NCBI GenBank assembly: GCA_958298945.1
Contig: OY282606.1
Span: 92,449,696-92,513,695, forward strand
DNA length: 64,000 bases
Direction of reading: 5' to 3'
Origin: Atherix ibis
Taxonomy: Eukaryota > Arthropoda > Insecta > Diptera > Athericidae
Positions 1-12,109 of this stretch are shown in pieces; position 1 is the stretch's first letter, and every line of letters begins with the position of its first letter. A program made the translations under genes and the position numbers. The notes beneath the pieces were generated by a model. The model was not told where the DNA came from, made no database searches, and saw only the letters and a program-made list of their open reading frames with translations.

Positions 1-1268
1 TAGCAAGTCGAATAGCTATTAACCAGCCTTTGCTCAAAATAGTGAAACTGGTCGAAAACCTTATCGTTCCTCTGTACCCTATTTTTTTGTATGAAAATGT
101 CAGTAACAAGGCAATAGCAAGTCGAATAGCGTTTAACCTATATGGGGCTCACTGGACTTTACTAGAAATGGTGAAACTTGTCGAAAACCTCATCGTTATT
201 CTGTACCCTCACTTTTTGTATCAGAATACCTGTAACAAGGTAATAGCAAAACGAATAGCATTTAACCCATGTGAGGCTCACCAGACTTTGCTAGATATAG
301 TGAAACTGGTCGAAAACCTCATCGTTACTCTGTATCCTCAATTTTTTGTACCAGAATGCCAGTAACAAGGCAGTAGCAAAACGAATAGCTATTAACCAGC
401 CTTTGCTAAAAATAGTGAAGCTGGTTGAAAACCTTATCGTTCCTCTGTACCCTCTTTTTTTGTATGAGAATGTCAGTAACAAGGCAATAGCAAGTCGAAT
501 AGCGTTTAACCTACATGGGGCTCACCGGGAATTTCTCGAAATAGGGAAACTGGTCGAAAACCTCATCGTTACTATGTACCCTCTTTTTTTGTATCAGAAT
601 GCCAGTAACAAGGTAATAGCAAGACAAATAGTGTTTAACTGTTGTTGAGCTTACCGGACTTTGCTAGAAATGGTGAAAGTGGTCGAAATACTTATCGTTA
701 CCCTGTGCTCTCACTTTTTGTTTTAGAATGCCAGTAACATGGCATAAGTAAGTCGAATAGCATTTAATCTCTATAGGGCTCACCGGACCTTGCTAGAAAT
801 AGTAAAACTGGTCGAAAACCTCATTGTTACTCTGTATCCTCACTTTTTGTACCAGAATTTCAGTAACAAGGCAGTAGCAAGTCGACTAGCTTTTAACCAG
901 CCTTTGGTAAAAATAGTAAAACTGGTCGATAACCTCATTGTTACTCTGTGCCCTCACTTCTTGTATCAGAATGCCAGTACCAAAGTAATAGCAAGTCGAA
1001 TAGCGTTTAACCTATGTGGGGCTCAGCGGGAATTACTCGAAATAGGGAAACTGGTCGAAAACCTCATCGTTACTATGTACCCTCTTTTTTTGTATTAGAA
1101 TGCCAGTAACAAGGCAATAGCAAGTCGGTGGGGCTCACCGAACTTTGCTAAAAATAGTAAAACTGGTAAAAAAACCTCATTGTTACTCTGTGCTCTCCCT
1201 CTTCAAGCAATAGCAAGTCTAATAGCTTTTAACCGAACTTTGCTAGAACTAGTGAAACTGGTCGAAAG
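1..1268. repeat. 129-bp tandem satellite array (left edge open)
   Basis: The array has about eleven diverged units. I used the motif GTGAAACTGGTCGAAAACCT as anchor; it or its variants start near 42, 171, 300, 415, 544, 673, 802, 916, 1045, 1157 and 1252. Spacing is mostly 129 bases, with shorter units of 112-115 lacking the segment that reads TATGGGGCTCACCGGAC in long units, and a final 95. Because 129 is 43 codons, long units stay in frame and give overlapping + strand ORFs (30-365, 346-648, 790-1098) with repeats such as VKLVENLIVTLYPHFLYQN. There is no sign of a real gene: no common frame across the short units, and stops in several units. The array runs off the left edge and decays after about 1200. 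Confidence 0.93.
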
Positions 1269-4200
1269 TTTGTTTTACATTTTCTTTATATATCCTGTAA
1301 TAATTTTATTTATAAAATCCTTCGGTCTGCTGCATAAACCCTTCAGAATTTTCTAAAACAAATCTCTTCCACCAACTACTCTAATTGAAATTCATTCTTC
1401 ATTTTATTATTCTTTTATATGAAAGTAAAACCCATCCAGACTTTCTCTCGATTACAGAACCTATATTTTGGACCAAGATTGAGAATCTTGGTTAGATGAG
1501 AAGTTGAGGATATCTACGTCACTGACTAGATGGAAAAAGCAAACACCAATGTATCTTGGCGTAGGAAACTATTCTTAGCATTTGTGGGTGGAATGGGTGA
1601 TTAAACTATCGATAACCACACAAAATATTTTGCAATCATCACTGATTACTCGACAACCGAAGTATGGACGTTTTACTTTCAATGGAGAACTGTTGAGATA
1701 GCAACTGCGGGCAATTGGGAATCAATCTTTCCAATCGTCATCGCAGTATAATATTTTAACCCTGAAACACGTTTTGAGGGTCATCAGATGATCCTGTTCT
1801 CGACTCTATTCGATACTGATTACTGAATAACCGAACCGTTGAGTTGCGTTGGATTCCATGTCTTGCTGATAGACTGCTCGTAGACCCTCAATCCACATTA
1901 TCTCTCTAGCTACGTTTTTTTATCAGTCCATTCAAAGACGTAAAAATAGGGTTTCACTGTACTCATAATTTTAGAACAGTTTCTCCATGCAAATCTTCTA
2001 AACATCGATTGATGAATATGAAATAGGTTCTAATCGATATTAAGTGAATTTGCTTAAAACAAATACAAACTTTTACTGTGCCCAGCTGTTAAATTAAATA
2101 AGTCCTATGATATGAATAAATTTTGGGATAATTAAAGATTAATTTATCTTTTAGTAATCTAATATCTGACATGAAAATAAAAATAATAATGTTACTATTG
2201 CTGTTTCGATGAATATTATTCCTAAGCTAACATAATGTATGCATCCAATTGATCAAATAAAATAATAGGCAATAGAGTATACAGATATGCTTCGGAATAA
2301 TTTACAGCAAATGGAAAGATAAGGAAAGTTACATATTTTAGGCTGGCTAATCCTCATCAATCAACCAGCAGATTAATATTATGAAAAGACTAATGTGAAA
2401 CAATGATCAAGTCATGTTCAATATTAAGTAATAGATTTCTTGTTGGTAGTGTTGCTGGCTTTGGTTTAGTTTATTCAAATGGGATTGCCGAAAATTTCTA
2501 CTGTATAATTAATTCCATTCGAAATAACTGGAGTTGGAGAAATTTGATTTATGTGCAATATCAGCTACCGTACTTATGACTACATATTATAATTCTTCAC
2601 ATTTGGAAGCATATCAACAGCATTAGTAAGAGAGCTCTTTGCATGAATATGCTAAACTTCAATTGAATAAGTAATTGGATATCTGAATTGCTTGTAACAG
2701 AATATTTGACCTGATTATCTGCCATTTCAACCATTTCCATTTGGATTTCAGTTTTGGAAACCTTTTCGTTTCCAATTTACCATATCCTTATTCACCTGGG
2801 AGTAGTTTAACTTGAATAAAAATAAAACAAAAATGGTTATTTGATAGTACGTCTAAATCGTTTTCCGTAAGTCGATTTTTTCCGCGTAAATAATTTCTCT
2901 CAATACGCACAAAACCGGAGACCACCTTTTCACAAACGAAAAGGTAGCAAATTTCCATATTGTTAGTGTACTATATCAACAGTATAGCATAACAGTTCAG
3001 TGTCGATTTTGTTCATTTTTGATTTGAAAAAAAAAGAAAATTTCTTCAAAAAAAAAAACGACATTTGAATAAAAGTCGAAAACGTTAAACAAAGGTAGCA
3101 GAGTCGGAGAGTTCAAGATATGATTGGGGAAAAAAACCAACTGTAGAATTAAAGTAAATTTGGGGTTGCTGTTAAAATCCCGAAACATAGTCCATTAGTC
3201 ACGTAGAATAATGTTACAGTTATACTCGTATCCAAGCCACAACAATTCCATCCAACCATCAATTCAAAAAAGCGTTCCAAATTACATATTATATAAATTG
3301 GAATCGATTTTATTTTCTCAGCAATTTCTCCAATCAATAATATTGTAAGTGGGGCAAAGGTTTTTAAATTGGCAGTTGCGTTGACTTTTATTAATAGTGT
3401 CCAATTTCATGCAATTTATTTGGTCTACCAATTTTCGTATAAAATACACGATATTAATTACTAGTTTGAACTTTGGGCGTGAAAGGGATTCTTACTAACC
3501 GATACAAGCATAAAGGCCAATTTATGAGTTAACAATGTCTACGATGATAGACTAGAAGAGAAAGCTTTGAGAAAAATGTGTTTATGTGAGTGTATCTGCA
3601 TGAATTCGAAGGCAACGTCAGCATAATAAGGTTATGATTAATTAACCCATATTTCGTTTAGTTTTAGATACTCGGCATAAATTTACTGAACTAAAAGTAG
3701 TCCGTACAACATGCAAATATATATAACGACTTCTTATAAAGACCGCTGCAATTTTCATAATTAAGTCTACTACTAAAAGGTATGCACTCTTAAAAATAAA
3801 ATGGAAAGAAACTATTGTAAGCTTACCGTAAATAATGAAAATAGGCTACGGGAAAAGATTATGAATGATAACGTCTACTTCATTGGCAGTATGAGTGTGT
3901 GTATGAATTTATTTGAAAAAATATAATTCCTTGTTGAAAATGGAGCACAAAAACTGTTTTTTTTTCGAATTCATACAATATAAAATTTGAAACGGTTTCA
4001 TTTGGCATTAGTCCAAGAAATGTGAAGCCGTTTATAAATGAGCTATTATTTAATTAAACTTTTATTGTAGGAGTCGTTCAGTTAATTTTCTTTATAATTT
4101 ATCGTTTTCAAAATGTCCTTTTTCTTAGACTATAAATATTTAAGCCTTTTCTTTTTCCATGTAAAAAATTAATTTAAGGAGCAATTTTTTAATAAGCTTA

Positions 4201-4293
4201 ATTTCATAACTGCACTTATGTTCATATAGATTCTTTGAAAAAAGCAGTTTCAACAATATACAAATTTTTATTAGAATTTAAGACTAGCTATAA
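1269..4293. other. Non-coding, AT-rich stretch
   Basis: No convincing exon, RNA gene or mobile element was seen. The part from 1480 to 1930 is less AT-rich than its surroundings and may hold an old unrecognised transposon fragment. The few ORFs, at 2997-3337 on the minus strand, are low-complexity. Confidence 0.5.
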
Positions 4294-6188
4294 TGTGGTT
4301 ACGAGGTGGCATGGACCTGGCGTGTTCTAGAAGATTCCAGAAAACTGGTTCTAGAGCAGTATACACATAAATACGAGCGCTGCTCGCGAGAGAGAGTTTA
4401 GATTACCTCTACAGTCTCTTCTTCCCTGTTTGGGAAAAATATTAGAAAAATTCTTTTACGAAAAGGTAAATGAATTTTGTAATGAAAATAAAATTATTCC
4501 CGACTTTCAATTCGGATTTCGGAAAGGGCACTCAACTTTGGATGCGCTTTTTCTACTACATAGTGAGATCACAACTGGGTTAAACCATAAAGAGTCAACA
4601 GTTGCTTGTTCCCTAGATATTACCAAAGCCTTTGACTCAGTTTGGCATAAGGGACTAGTGCACAAACTATGTAAACTTAATTTCCCTTCCATATTTTTCG
4701 CTGCTGCTGCACTCATTTCTTCAGAATAGATCATCTTGCGTCAGATATCAGAACACGACTTCCGAATTCTTTACAATAGGTAAAGGAGTTCCACAAGGCT
4801 CGGCATTAGGTCCCTTGCTGTATTCAATATATACTGCAGACATACCAACAGCCGCAAAAGCACAAATGATATTATATGCAGATGACACTCTTATTCCAAA
4901 AAGAGACCAAAATTAGCTCTAAAGAGAACGCAAAAGCTTATTTTTAAAATTATAAATTATTATGATGACTGGAACTTATCAGTCAATCTTAATTAGTCCA
5001 ATTTAATCTGTTTCCGTAATCCCAGCACTCGCGGACCGAGGAAAATTGCTACAAAGAGCAAAAAGCTGCGTATTCTGATTAAAAAATTCCAGTCTATTCC
5101 AGTCTCAAATCGACTAAATTATTTAGGCATCAACTTTAACTCAATGTTCAAATTTAACCCACATGTTGAGTTAACTCTGAAAAAAGCCAAAGGGCTATTC
5201 ATACCTTTCTATTCCTACTTAGGCGTCAGAAGGGGCTTAGTATGTTATTAATACAAAGTTACTATTCTATAAACAACTTATTCGGCCAATTATTGGCTAT
5301 GCATTTCCGATCTATTTTAGTTTCTCGAAAACGTATGCCAATAAAGTCCATGTATTCGAAAGGTCAATCATTAGGAAATGCCTTTCAAAATATCGTAAAA
5401 TAGACGGCAAGCATTACTCGAACTCCTATATTTATCAGAAAAGTAATCTTACTCCTTTTACTTCATACATGGTTGGTCTAACCAAAAACTTTCTCCAGCA
5501 CTTAATAGATCATACCAATCCACTCATTCAAGAGTCAATAGAAAGGATTAAATCCCAAGCCACCCAACACAGATACTTACACAATGATTACCTCTATGCC
5601 TCACCAGTCATTATATCTGATTTTGCTAAAGATAGTGATATTATGAACGTTCAGTTTTATAATTCCTTAACTCCCCATTTCCATCGTGGTTAGCGGAAGC
5701 AGCACAAAATTCCCAAAAATCCCAAACTCCTAATCCACTCTCCCTGAATATTCCTTTTCCTACTTTTTTTTCAAGTCTAGAATTAAGGATAGTCTGTAAG
5801 CAATTAAATAAATAGAATATAGTGTTTGGGCAAGCACATATAATTTTTAAGCCATAGTTGTAAGCAATTCATGTACTTAGTCATTAAAAACTAATTTACT
5901 ATATAAGCAGAGGATCTACAGTGCATGTGTCTGCTCTACGTTTTAAATACCATGTAAATATGTGCAAGTAATATAGAAATAATAAATGCTCTACTTAAAC
6001 AAACAAAACAAAAACGAGTGAGACTTTAGTTGAGTTTTAGTGTTTAGTTGAGTCAAAATAGCGGTTGGACTAGGTGCTGCGTAATTTATATAGCATTTAA
6101 TTGTAAATAAATAAAGTGTAGTGTAGAAATCTCCTAATTTGTGCAGCATTTATTTTTGTCTTTTACCCTATCCATTGGATCTATAACA
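4294..6188 (+). mobile_element. Solo LTR of an LTR retrotransposon, split by a LINE insertion
   Basis: The outer parts 4294-4400 and 6015-6188 form one LTR of roughly 270 bases when the LINE between them is left out. It is recognised by similarity to an inverted copy at 55932-56174: both contain GCGTGTYCTAGAAGATTCCA, then an ATGAGCGCTGC-like block, a GAGAGTTTAG...TTGAGTTTT block, AATAAATAAAGTGT as a likely polyadenylation signal, and TTTTGTCTTTTACC followed by TATCCAT near the end. The start (TGTGGTTACG against TGTTACG in the other copy) and the end (TATAACA) fit the TG...CA rule. No internal gag-pol is attached, so it is a solo LTR. The superfamily (Gypsy-like is likely) is inferred, not shown. 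Confidence 0.78.
4401..6014 (+). pseudogene. 5'-truncated Jockey-type LINE with broken reverse transcriptase
   Basis: The element begins inside the reverse transcriptase domain (SLLPCLGKILEKFF) and runs through QFGFRKGHSTLDAL, then SLDITKAFDSVWHKGL, which carries the first catalytic Asp region. After a break near 4730 it continues with GKGVPQGSALGPLLYSIY and ILYADDTLI, the YADD active-site box. A C-terminal part is open at 5469-5693. Frameshifts and stops, for instance after 4729 and near 4915, make it inactive. The 3' end is an A-rich tail at about 5995-6014. It sits between two imperfect 14-base copies, CGAGAGAGAGTTTA (4387-4400) and CGAGTGAGACTTTA (6015-6028), which are the target-site duplication. 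Known for the family: endonuclease and reverse transcriptase drive target-primed insertion. The clade (Jockey superfamily) is judged from the motifs only. Confidence 0.88.
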
Positions 6189-6228
6189 AAATTAAAATAA
6201 TTCATCGTTTAAAACTGATTTTTTAATC

Positions 6229-6741
6229 ACGCTCAAAATACGTTTTCTGTTCCAGGTCGAAGTTTTCTTTTAATTACTTTTAAATGAAATATAATTATAA
6301 ATTTATATTTTATTGATTGATCATATGGTCTTTAATATTATATATAGAATATAATATCGGTCAAATGCCCGCCTCTGGCCGAGTCGTAAAGGCAAGCTCT
6401 TTTAAGCACAATTTTTTATGGTGTTATTTCAGCAATTTCGTACCGAAAGTTATCCTTAAGCATCGAGGTTATAGTTAAGTTATTAGTAAACATCTTTTCC
6501 TTCAAGTACCCCCATACGAAAAATTCGGGAGCATTCAAATCAGGGAATGATCGTATTAATATTGAACAATAATTTAAATAAAATGTTTTGGTAATTTGAA
6601 TATGTTGTTGTAGCGTTACATACTTTATGATTAATTATTATCAATGATTCTTTATGACTGTTAAATGCTAATACACAGGTATTATCTAAACCAAAATGGT
6701 GACTTAAGAAAGTCAACCTATAACATAAAAAGCACCCTGTA
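6229..6741 (-). mobile_element. Deleted DDE transposon, copy A (IS630/Tc1-mariner-like)
   Basis: On the minus strand around 6540-6380 it encodes the end of a transposase: FPDLNAPEFFVWGYLKEKMF, corresponding to the family's usual TPLDFFLWGY block with the third acidic residue. Here that residue is E where copy B has D. The outer sequences match copy B at 16962-17871: the block after TTTATATTTTATTGATTGAT on one side, and TGACTGTTAAATGC and AACATAAAAAGCACCCTGTA on the other. The middle and N-terminal part of the gene are gone, so it is non-autonomous. The left boundary is approximate. Confidence 0.7.
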
Positions 6742-8599
6742 GTTTCACTGAGCAGCTACACATATAAAGATGGAGGCGTTATTTTCACTCATCGTAGCAG
6801 TGTCGGAAGGCTTTAACTGAAATCGTCTTCAGCTCCTTGGTTATATTCCTTCGGATGTAATCGATAATGTTTTTTTTAGCTTTGTTTTTTATCTTAGAGA
6901 ATGAGAAATTCACATGGACTATAATTAGATAATTAGGAAAGCTTGGGAAGCACATGAATTCATATTCCCGACAAAAACTCAGTAATGGAGATGGCCGTGT
7001 AACAGAAGGCTATTTTATAGTGTTGCATCCAAGTTACATTGTGGAACATGTAAGTGACAGAAGGCAATTTTATGGTGGAGCATCCAAGTCCAACAACCCT
7101 TTTTCTGTATCCTTCAAGGATTTACTCATAAGCTTCAATATTAATGCTCGGTCTGAGCCCTCACTTACCACACATTTATTTACCTCATAAGAGCCCTCGC
7201 TTTTAACACATTTTCATCCCTGAGGGAGGTTCGTTTTCATACTTAAGGAAACTTGTTGTACACATTTAGGAGTAAGTACACATCTAGGGTAGATTTATTC
7301 TCTACATTACATGCACTTACTCTATAAATTATAAATGAAAATGTTATAAAATCTATGATAATCTACATTACCATAAAATTCAATAATTTTTACATAATAT
7401 TTGAAATCCTTATAAAAGCACATCAACAAAATCTAATAGTTTTAGAATGTTTTTTAAAGGTATTTAAAAAAACAAATATTTTTTTTGAAAATAAATATTT
7501 CTAAAGAATTAATATAATTTGCACATAAATTGTCCGAGAAAATATAGCATTTTTGTGAAATTATTGGAATTGGCATTTTATATTTTATATTTGTAACAAA
7601 AAAAATGTTCATTAACGTATTGATTTTGAATTCAAAAAAAAAAATATTGATTAAAGGCAGTGCATATAATAGCCTGTAACGAATTGCTGATATTAAATGT
7701 ACTTCATTTCTAGCCATTAACTAAATTTTGATTGATTCAAGGATATTTCCATTCAGTTTACCCATATTCATGTCTAATAACAATACTTTTATTAATATTT
7801 CATCCTGCTATTACCCTAATCTCCTTTTATTGACAAATAACAAAATTCATAAAAATATGTTTATTGCCAAACTTTTATCTAATACCATTTAGATTTACTT
7901 AGAATAATATTAAAAGGGAATAAAAGATATATTAAACTCTCGGACATTGGTCAGAACTAAAGCCTAAATTCGTTAACATTAATAATAACTAAAACAAAAG
8001 CAATTACATATTGGATCTTAAATATTTAACTTACAGCTATTCTGAGTAATAATATATATTTTTGTTTTCTCTCCAAATACTATAAAACTTTCTCTTTTAT
8101 TATTTCTAATTCATTTTTCATCCTAATTGGGGAGATTAGCAATAAAATAGTTTTAATATGAGTACACGCAAGTTAAAGAGACGATGAAGTTCTGCTATCA
8201 TGCGAAATATCCTCAAACTGCTTAAAGTGTCTAAAAGGAAGTAATAAATTTTAAGGAATTTATTAACTTGAATATACAGTGTGCTGATGTGGTTTCGTCA
8301 TTAGATTTTGTTATAGTTCTAAGTTCAGATTAGAAGGATTAAAGATTTATGCGAAATGTGCAATTTTCAACAATTTTCCATACGAAATTGACATAAAAAC
8401 TTTATATCATAAAAATTTAATGGCACATATTTTAATAAATTTTTTAAAAAATAAATTAATAATTTCTTAATTAAATTTTATATTAAATAATATTAATGTT
8501 GTTTATATTTATTTCATGTCCGATCAATCAACTCCTGGTCTAATTAATGACTTCATCAACTATTTTGGATCACAATTGCAATAATGTGCAAATGGGCAG
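6742..8599. other. Non-coding stretch upstream of the first visible dpr exon
   Basis: AT-rich intergenic or 5' intron sequence of the dpr gene. No signal-peptide exon could be identified. A 14-base block ATAAGAGCCCTCGC near 7187 recurs as ATAAGAGCCCTCAC near 47816. About 140 bases before the exon at 8600 are free of AG dinucleotides, as expected for the region between branch point and acceptor. Confidence 0.55.
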
Positions 8600-8745
8600 A
8601 TTCAACAGAATCCCGTGGTGTACATAAAAACCTAATAAATCCCTCCGAAAGTCAATTTGTGACAAAAAACAATACAAGGGTGGTCAGCCAACGGGGTGGA
8701 CTAGCCATATTACCATGTACAGTTACAATGTCAACACCAGCCACT
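8600..8745 (+). CDS. dpr-family Ig protein, exon encoding start of Ig1
   Basis: First visible coding exon of a Dpr-type protein (Dprs are two-Ig cell-surface receptors that bind DIP partners in neuronal synaptic matching). It ends with NTRVVSQRGGLAILPCTVTM, holding the B-strand cysteine of Ig domain 1 in LPC. The 3' border is the donor ACT|GTAAGT, which joins in frame to the next exon to give PATVSWFRR. The 5' border is the first AG (GGGCAG|AT) after a long AG-free stretch. It enters in phase 1, so an upstream exon with the signal peptide must exist. An in-frame ATG lies 16 bases before the acceptor (8584) and could serve as an alternative start, but MCKWADS is not a signal peptide. The paralogue is not resolved. 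From memory it is closest to dpr19-type sequences; this is unverified. Confidence 0.85.
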
Positions 8746-9977
8746 GTAAGTAAGTATTTTATATTCTTGATTTGTTATTATTTATTATGAACATTTTTTG
8801 TTATAGATTATTTTTTGTCAATTCTTTTTCATTGCTTTTATGGTATTTAAACTTGGCTAATTTTTCATTTATGAATTAAATTTTTTTTTAAATTTATTCA
8901 AAGGTTAAAAACGTTGTACTAACTAAAAAAAAATGTTTACACATATGTGGATTTTATCAGAGGAGAAATAAAAAAAATAATATCCATTTTTTTAAAGATA
9001 TTTTTCCCCAATTATACAATATTTTTCCCCAATTATAATTTCATCTGACTTTCAATTAAGTATCCTCGGGCCTTTCGGAAGAGTTAAGCATTGTACATTA
9101 TCTATGTAAAATTTTACTTTCCAAACTTTTCGTTCTTTCGCATTCTAACATCATTTCCTATTTTCTTTTGTTAGTGAAGAATTATTTTCGAAAGGAAGTG
9201 CGCCTGAATTGTTATTATTCGAACGACAGAAGGCTTTAATTTTATCGTTTTTGGCATGTCATTATTGGCAGAAATTGTACAGGGCATCGTATAATTTTCA
9301 AGAAATGCCCTTTCTCTTACTTTTCGAGTATATAAAATACATACAGAACTTTCTTAGTCAAGTAAATGTCTATATTTATACATATGTATGTACAGTGTAT
9401 TTGCTATAAAATTCCTTTATTTGAGAAGCCTCGCTTTAAAACGATCCCTTTTTATATATGAAAATATATCTTTCCGAGGGTACGAGAGTATATTCTCGTA
9501 CATATGTATATTGAATATGTGTGGATGTGCGAACTATAAGAGCAATTTTAGACTTTTTAATATGCATGTTTCCGGGAATTATATAAAACTTTGCACATCA
9601 TTAAGTTTTATTGCTCTTGGCACTGGCCACCAAGTCATTATGGGCTTGGTGATTATTATAGTAATACTACTTGGATATTTTCTAAACGTTTTTTTTCCCT
9701 TTCCTTATCATTTTAGTTTATTATAAGTTACATGGTATTTTCGGTTTTGGTTTTGTTTCCTTTTGTTATATATTCTAGTATGAATTTATTTTTTGTGCAT
9801 GTGTGCTTGCGTAAATACGAGTATGTAATTTTTTCTCTTAGTATCGATGTAGATTTAAAAAAAAATTTATTTGTTGGCTTGTACATTAAATATAAAATTA
9901 AAGCACTAGAAAAGATATACAATAAAACTGAATATAAATATCTTAAAAGAGTTCTATTCTCTTATGTATCCATTTAG
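8746..9977 (+). other. dpr intron 1 (1,232 bases)
   Basis: Bounded by GTAAGT and CATTTAG. AT-rich. Small ORFs inside (9209-9977) have intron-like composition and no family resemblance. Confidence 0.75.
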
Positions 9978-10188
9978 GTGTCCTGGTTTCGAAGAAAGGA
10001 CTTTCAACTACTCACTGTTGGCCTTTCAACGTATAGCAGCGATGATCGATTTTTGGTCGAGCATACTAGACATTTAGGTAATTGGGCGCTGCGAATTAAA
10101 AGCGCTAGAAAAGATGACGAGGGGTTTTATGAGTGCCAAATATCAACACATCCGCCTCAATCAATATTCATTGAACTGAAAATTGTCG
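9978..10188 (+). CDS. dpr-family Ig protein, exon with the body of Ig1
   Basis: Encodes VSWFRRKDFQLLTVGLSTY through DEGFYECQISTHPPQSIFIE to IV. The Ig core Trp is in VSWF. The DxGxYxC motif (DEGFYEC) carries the second cysteine, pairing with LPC in the previous exon. Between them lie SSDDRFLVEH and NWALRIKSARKDD, the strands that form the Dpr/DIP interface in this family. The acceptor is TTTAG|GTG and the donor is GTCG|GTAAGT. The 211 bases enter in phase 0 and leave one base over. The phase matches the next exon exactly (G|AG gives Glu in IVEAVAEI). Reading is uninterrupted and strongly conserved, so the gene looks functional. Confidence 0.95.
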
Positions 10189-10603
10189 GTAAGTTTACAG
10201 ATTCTATTTAACTTTTAAATGTCGTTTTTTAATTTTCGTGTGTTAATTTTTTTTTTTTGACTGAAAATGTGTCATTTTATTTTTTAATAAAACAAAAGAC
10301 AAAATGGCTTATTATAAAATCTATCTTAAAAATATGTTTATTCATAATTCTACAATAGACTAAAGAAGTTTTTATGAATAGGAATTTCTTGCATTATTTT
10401 GATTTGATTATTCTATATCAAATTATTGAAAGAGTATATCTTTAAAATGTTATTATCTAAAAAAATATACGATCAAATCAGTATGATAAAATTGATTTTT
10501 ATTAGAATTTTTTAAGTGAACTAACTTTTATTATTTTGAGTAAAAATTAAAAAAAAATCAACAACTATTGAAAACTACAAATATTCTGTAACAAGCAGAG
10601 TTA

Positions 10604-11461
10604 CCAGTGTAGTCTGATAAGTTAGTAATAAATGTAGGAAATGTATCTGATATCAGCGAAACGATAATTTTTTTAATTATTTAGCATTATTAAAAATATG
10701 ACATTTAAAATTGCTTAAACATTTACGCATTTGTTTATTTTTGACAGCCATTGAGAGCAGACAAGGTTTGTGTATTTTTATTATTATAATATGTTCGTTA
10801 AATGACGGGTGTTTGAACATTTTTAAACATAATCGAAATACATTTTTGCATTGATGAAATAAGGATTAACTAATGTACACCAGCAACTAAAGTTCAGTTA
10901 AAACAAATAATTTCTACTACCAAACGTTTTATCGCCAGAAAAAGATTATGGCTACTGTTTTCTGGGATGCACAATGCACACATCCTACAATATTCATTGA
11001 TTATCTTGAGAAAGTTAAAACGATAACTGGACTGTATTACACATCATTATTAGACTAGTTGAATAATGAAATCAAGACGAAGGCAAAGAAAAAAAATACT
11101 GTTTTAATAAGAAAAAGCATTTGCACATTCTACAGCAGTTGCAAGAGCAAAATCAGTTGAATTAGATTATTAATTACTTTTTCGGCCATCTTATTCCCCA
11201 TATTTGGCAACATGCACGTAATTCCTGTTTCCTAACATGAAAAAATGGCTTAGAGGGAAGAAATTTGCGTTCAGTTCTAAAGTTATAGCCAAAACTGAAG
11301 CCTATTTTGCAATTTCAACACGAATGGTAGGGAGCAGTTGGGATATTGCTGGAAGAAGTATATCAAGCCAAAAAAAAATATTATGTTGAAAAATAAAAAA
11401 ATTTTTGTTAAATAAATTAATTCTCTGTTACAATTATAATTGACTTATCAGACTGCTCTCG
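10604..11461 (+). pseudogene. Internally deleted mariner, irritans-like
   Basis: The inverted ends match over about 22 bases: 10602 onward reads TTACCAGTGTAGTCTGATAAG, and the reverse complement of 11443-11464 reads TTACGAGAGCAGTCTGATAAG. TA lies at both borders. CTGATAAGT resembles the ends of irritans-subfamily mariners. Inside, from about 10950 to 11370 and across frameshifts, the C-terminal half of a transposase can be read: ATVFWDAQ, TIFIDYLEKVKTIT, YYTSLL, AVARAKSVELDY, then FLFPNMKKWLRGKKF and VIAKTEAYF. The usual SPDLAPCD box reads SPYLATCT, so the third catalytic Asp is lost. The N-terminal half with the DNA-binding HTH is missing. It sits in dpr intron 2, same strand. Confidence 0.82.
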
Positions 11462-12109
11462 TAAACACCCATCAGCGTTTTTTCGTGTATTGAGAGTAAG
11501 AAAATTCAAATTAATCTCGTAGCCACTGTATCTTTAGTCGACGATGGGTGTTTCCTTGATAGATAATAGAAGATAGTTCTCTTACAAGTGCAAAATGATG
11601 AAAGGATTTGCGGAATATATGCAGGTCTTGCACAACGACAAGTCTTGACAACGGAATATATTACGAATATAAAAGGGGACATTAAGAATTTTTTTAGAAT
11701 TGGATGAGATTGGGAATCCGAACGTTTTGTTGACACGAAAAGTTCAATTCCATAGGTCCAAATTGGTTAATAATTAAGTTTGATAATAATAATTTACTAT
11801 TTATTACTAGTTTTGAACAGATATCTAGTAATCTAAGCTTTGTTAGTTTCAAGTCCTTTCAGTCTCGTATGTGGGTTTTAGAGTAAACTCTTGTCTAGAT
11901 GGAGTTTTAAGTAACGCACTTAAACAAATTGAGGAATCAATCAATTGAGATATGAAGGCGAATTTTCGCAAATTGTAAAAGTAATGTGAGCACTTTTTTT
12001 TATTGATATTCACTCTCTATTTCATAAACCAGGATATTAAAATGTGAATGTTAGGATTTGTGTGGGTAGTGAGAATGGTTTTATCCAGTGCATACGTGTA
12101 AGTAATAAT

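Noticed and set aside
1..1268. A real repeat-protein gene in the 129-base array
   Set aside because: Stops occur in several units and the short units break the common frame, so satellite DNA is the simpler reading.
9209..9977. Three + strand ORFs just before the dpr exon at 9978
   Set aside because: They lie inside intron 1 and are hydrophobic low-complexity frames without motifs; the acceptor at 9977 cuts them off.
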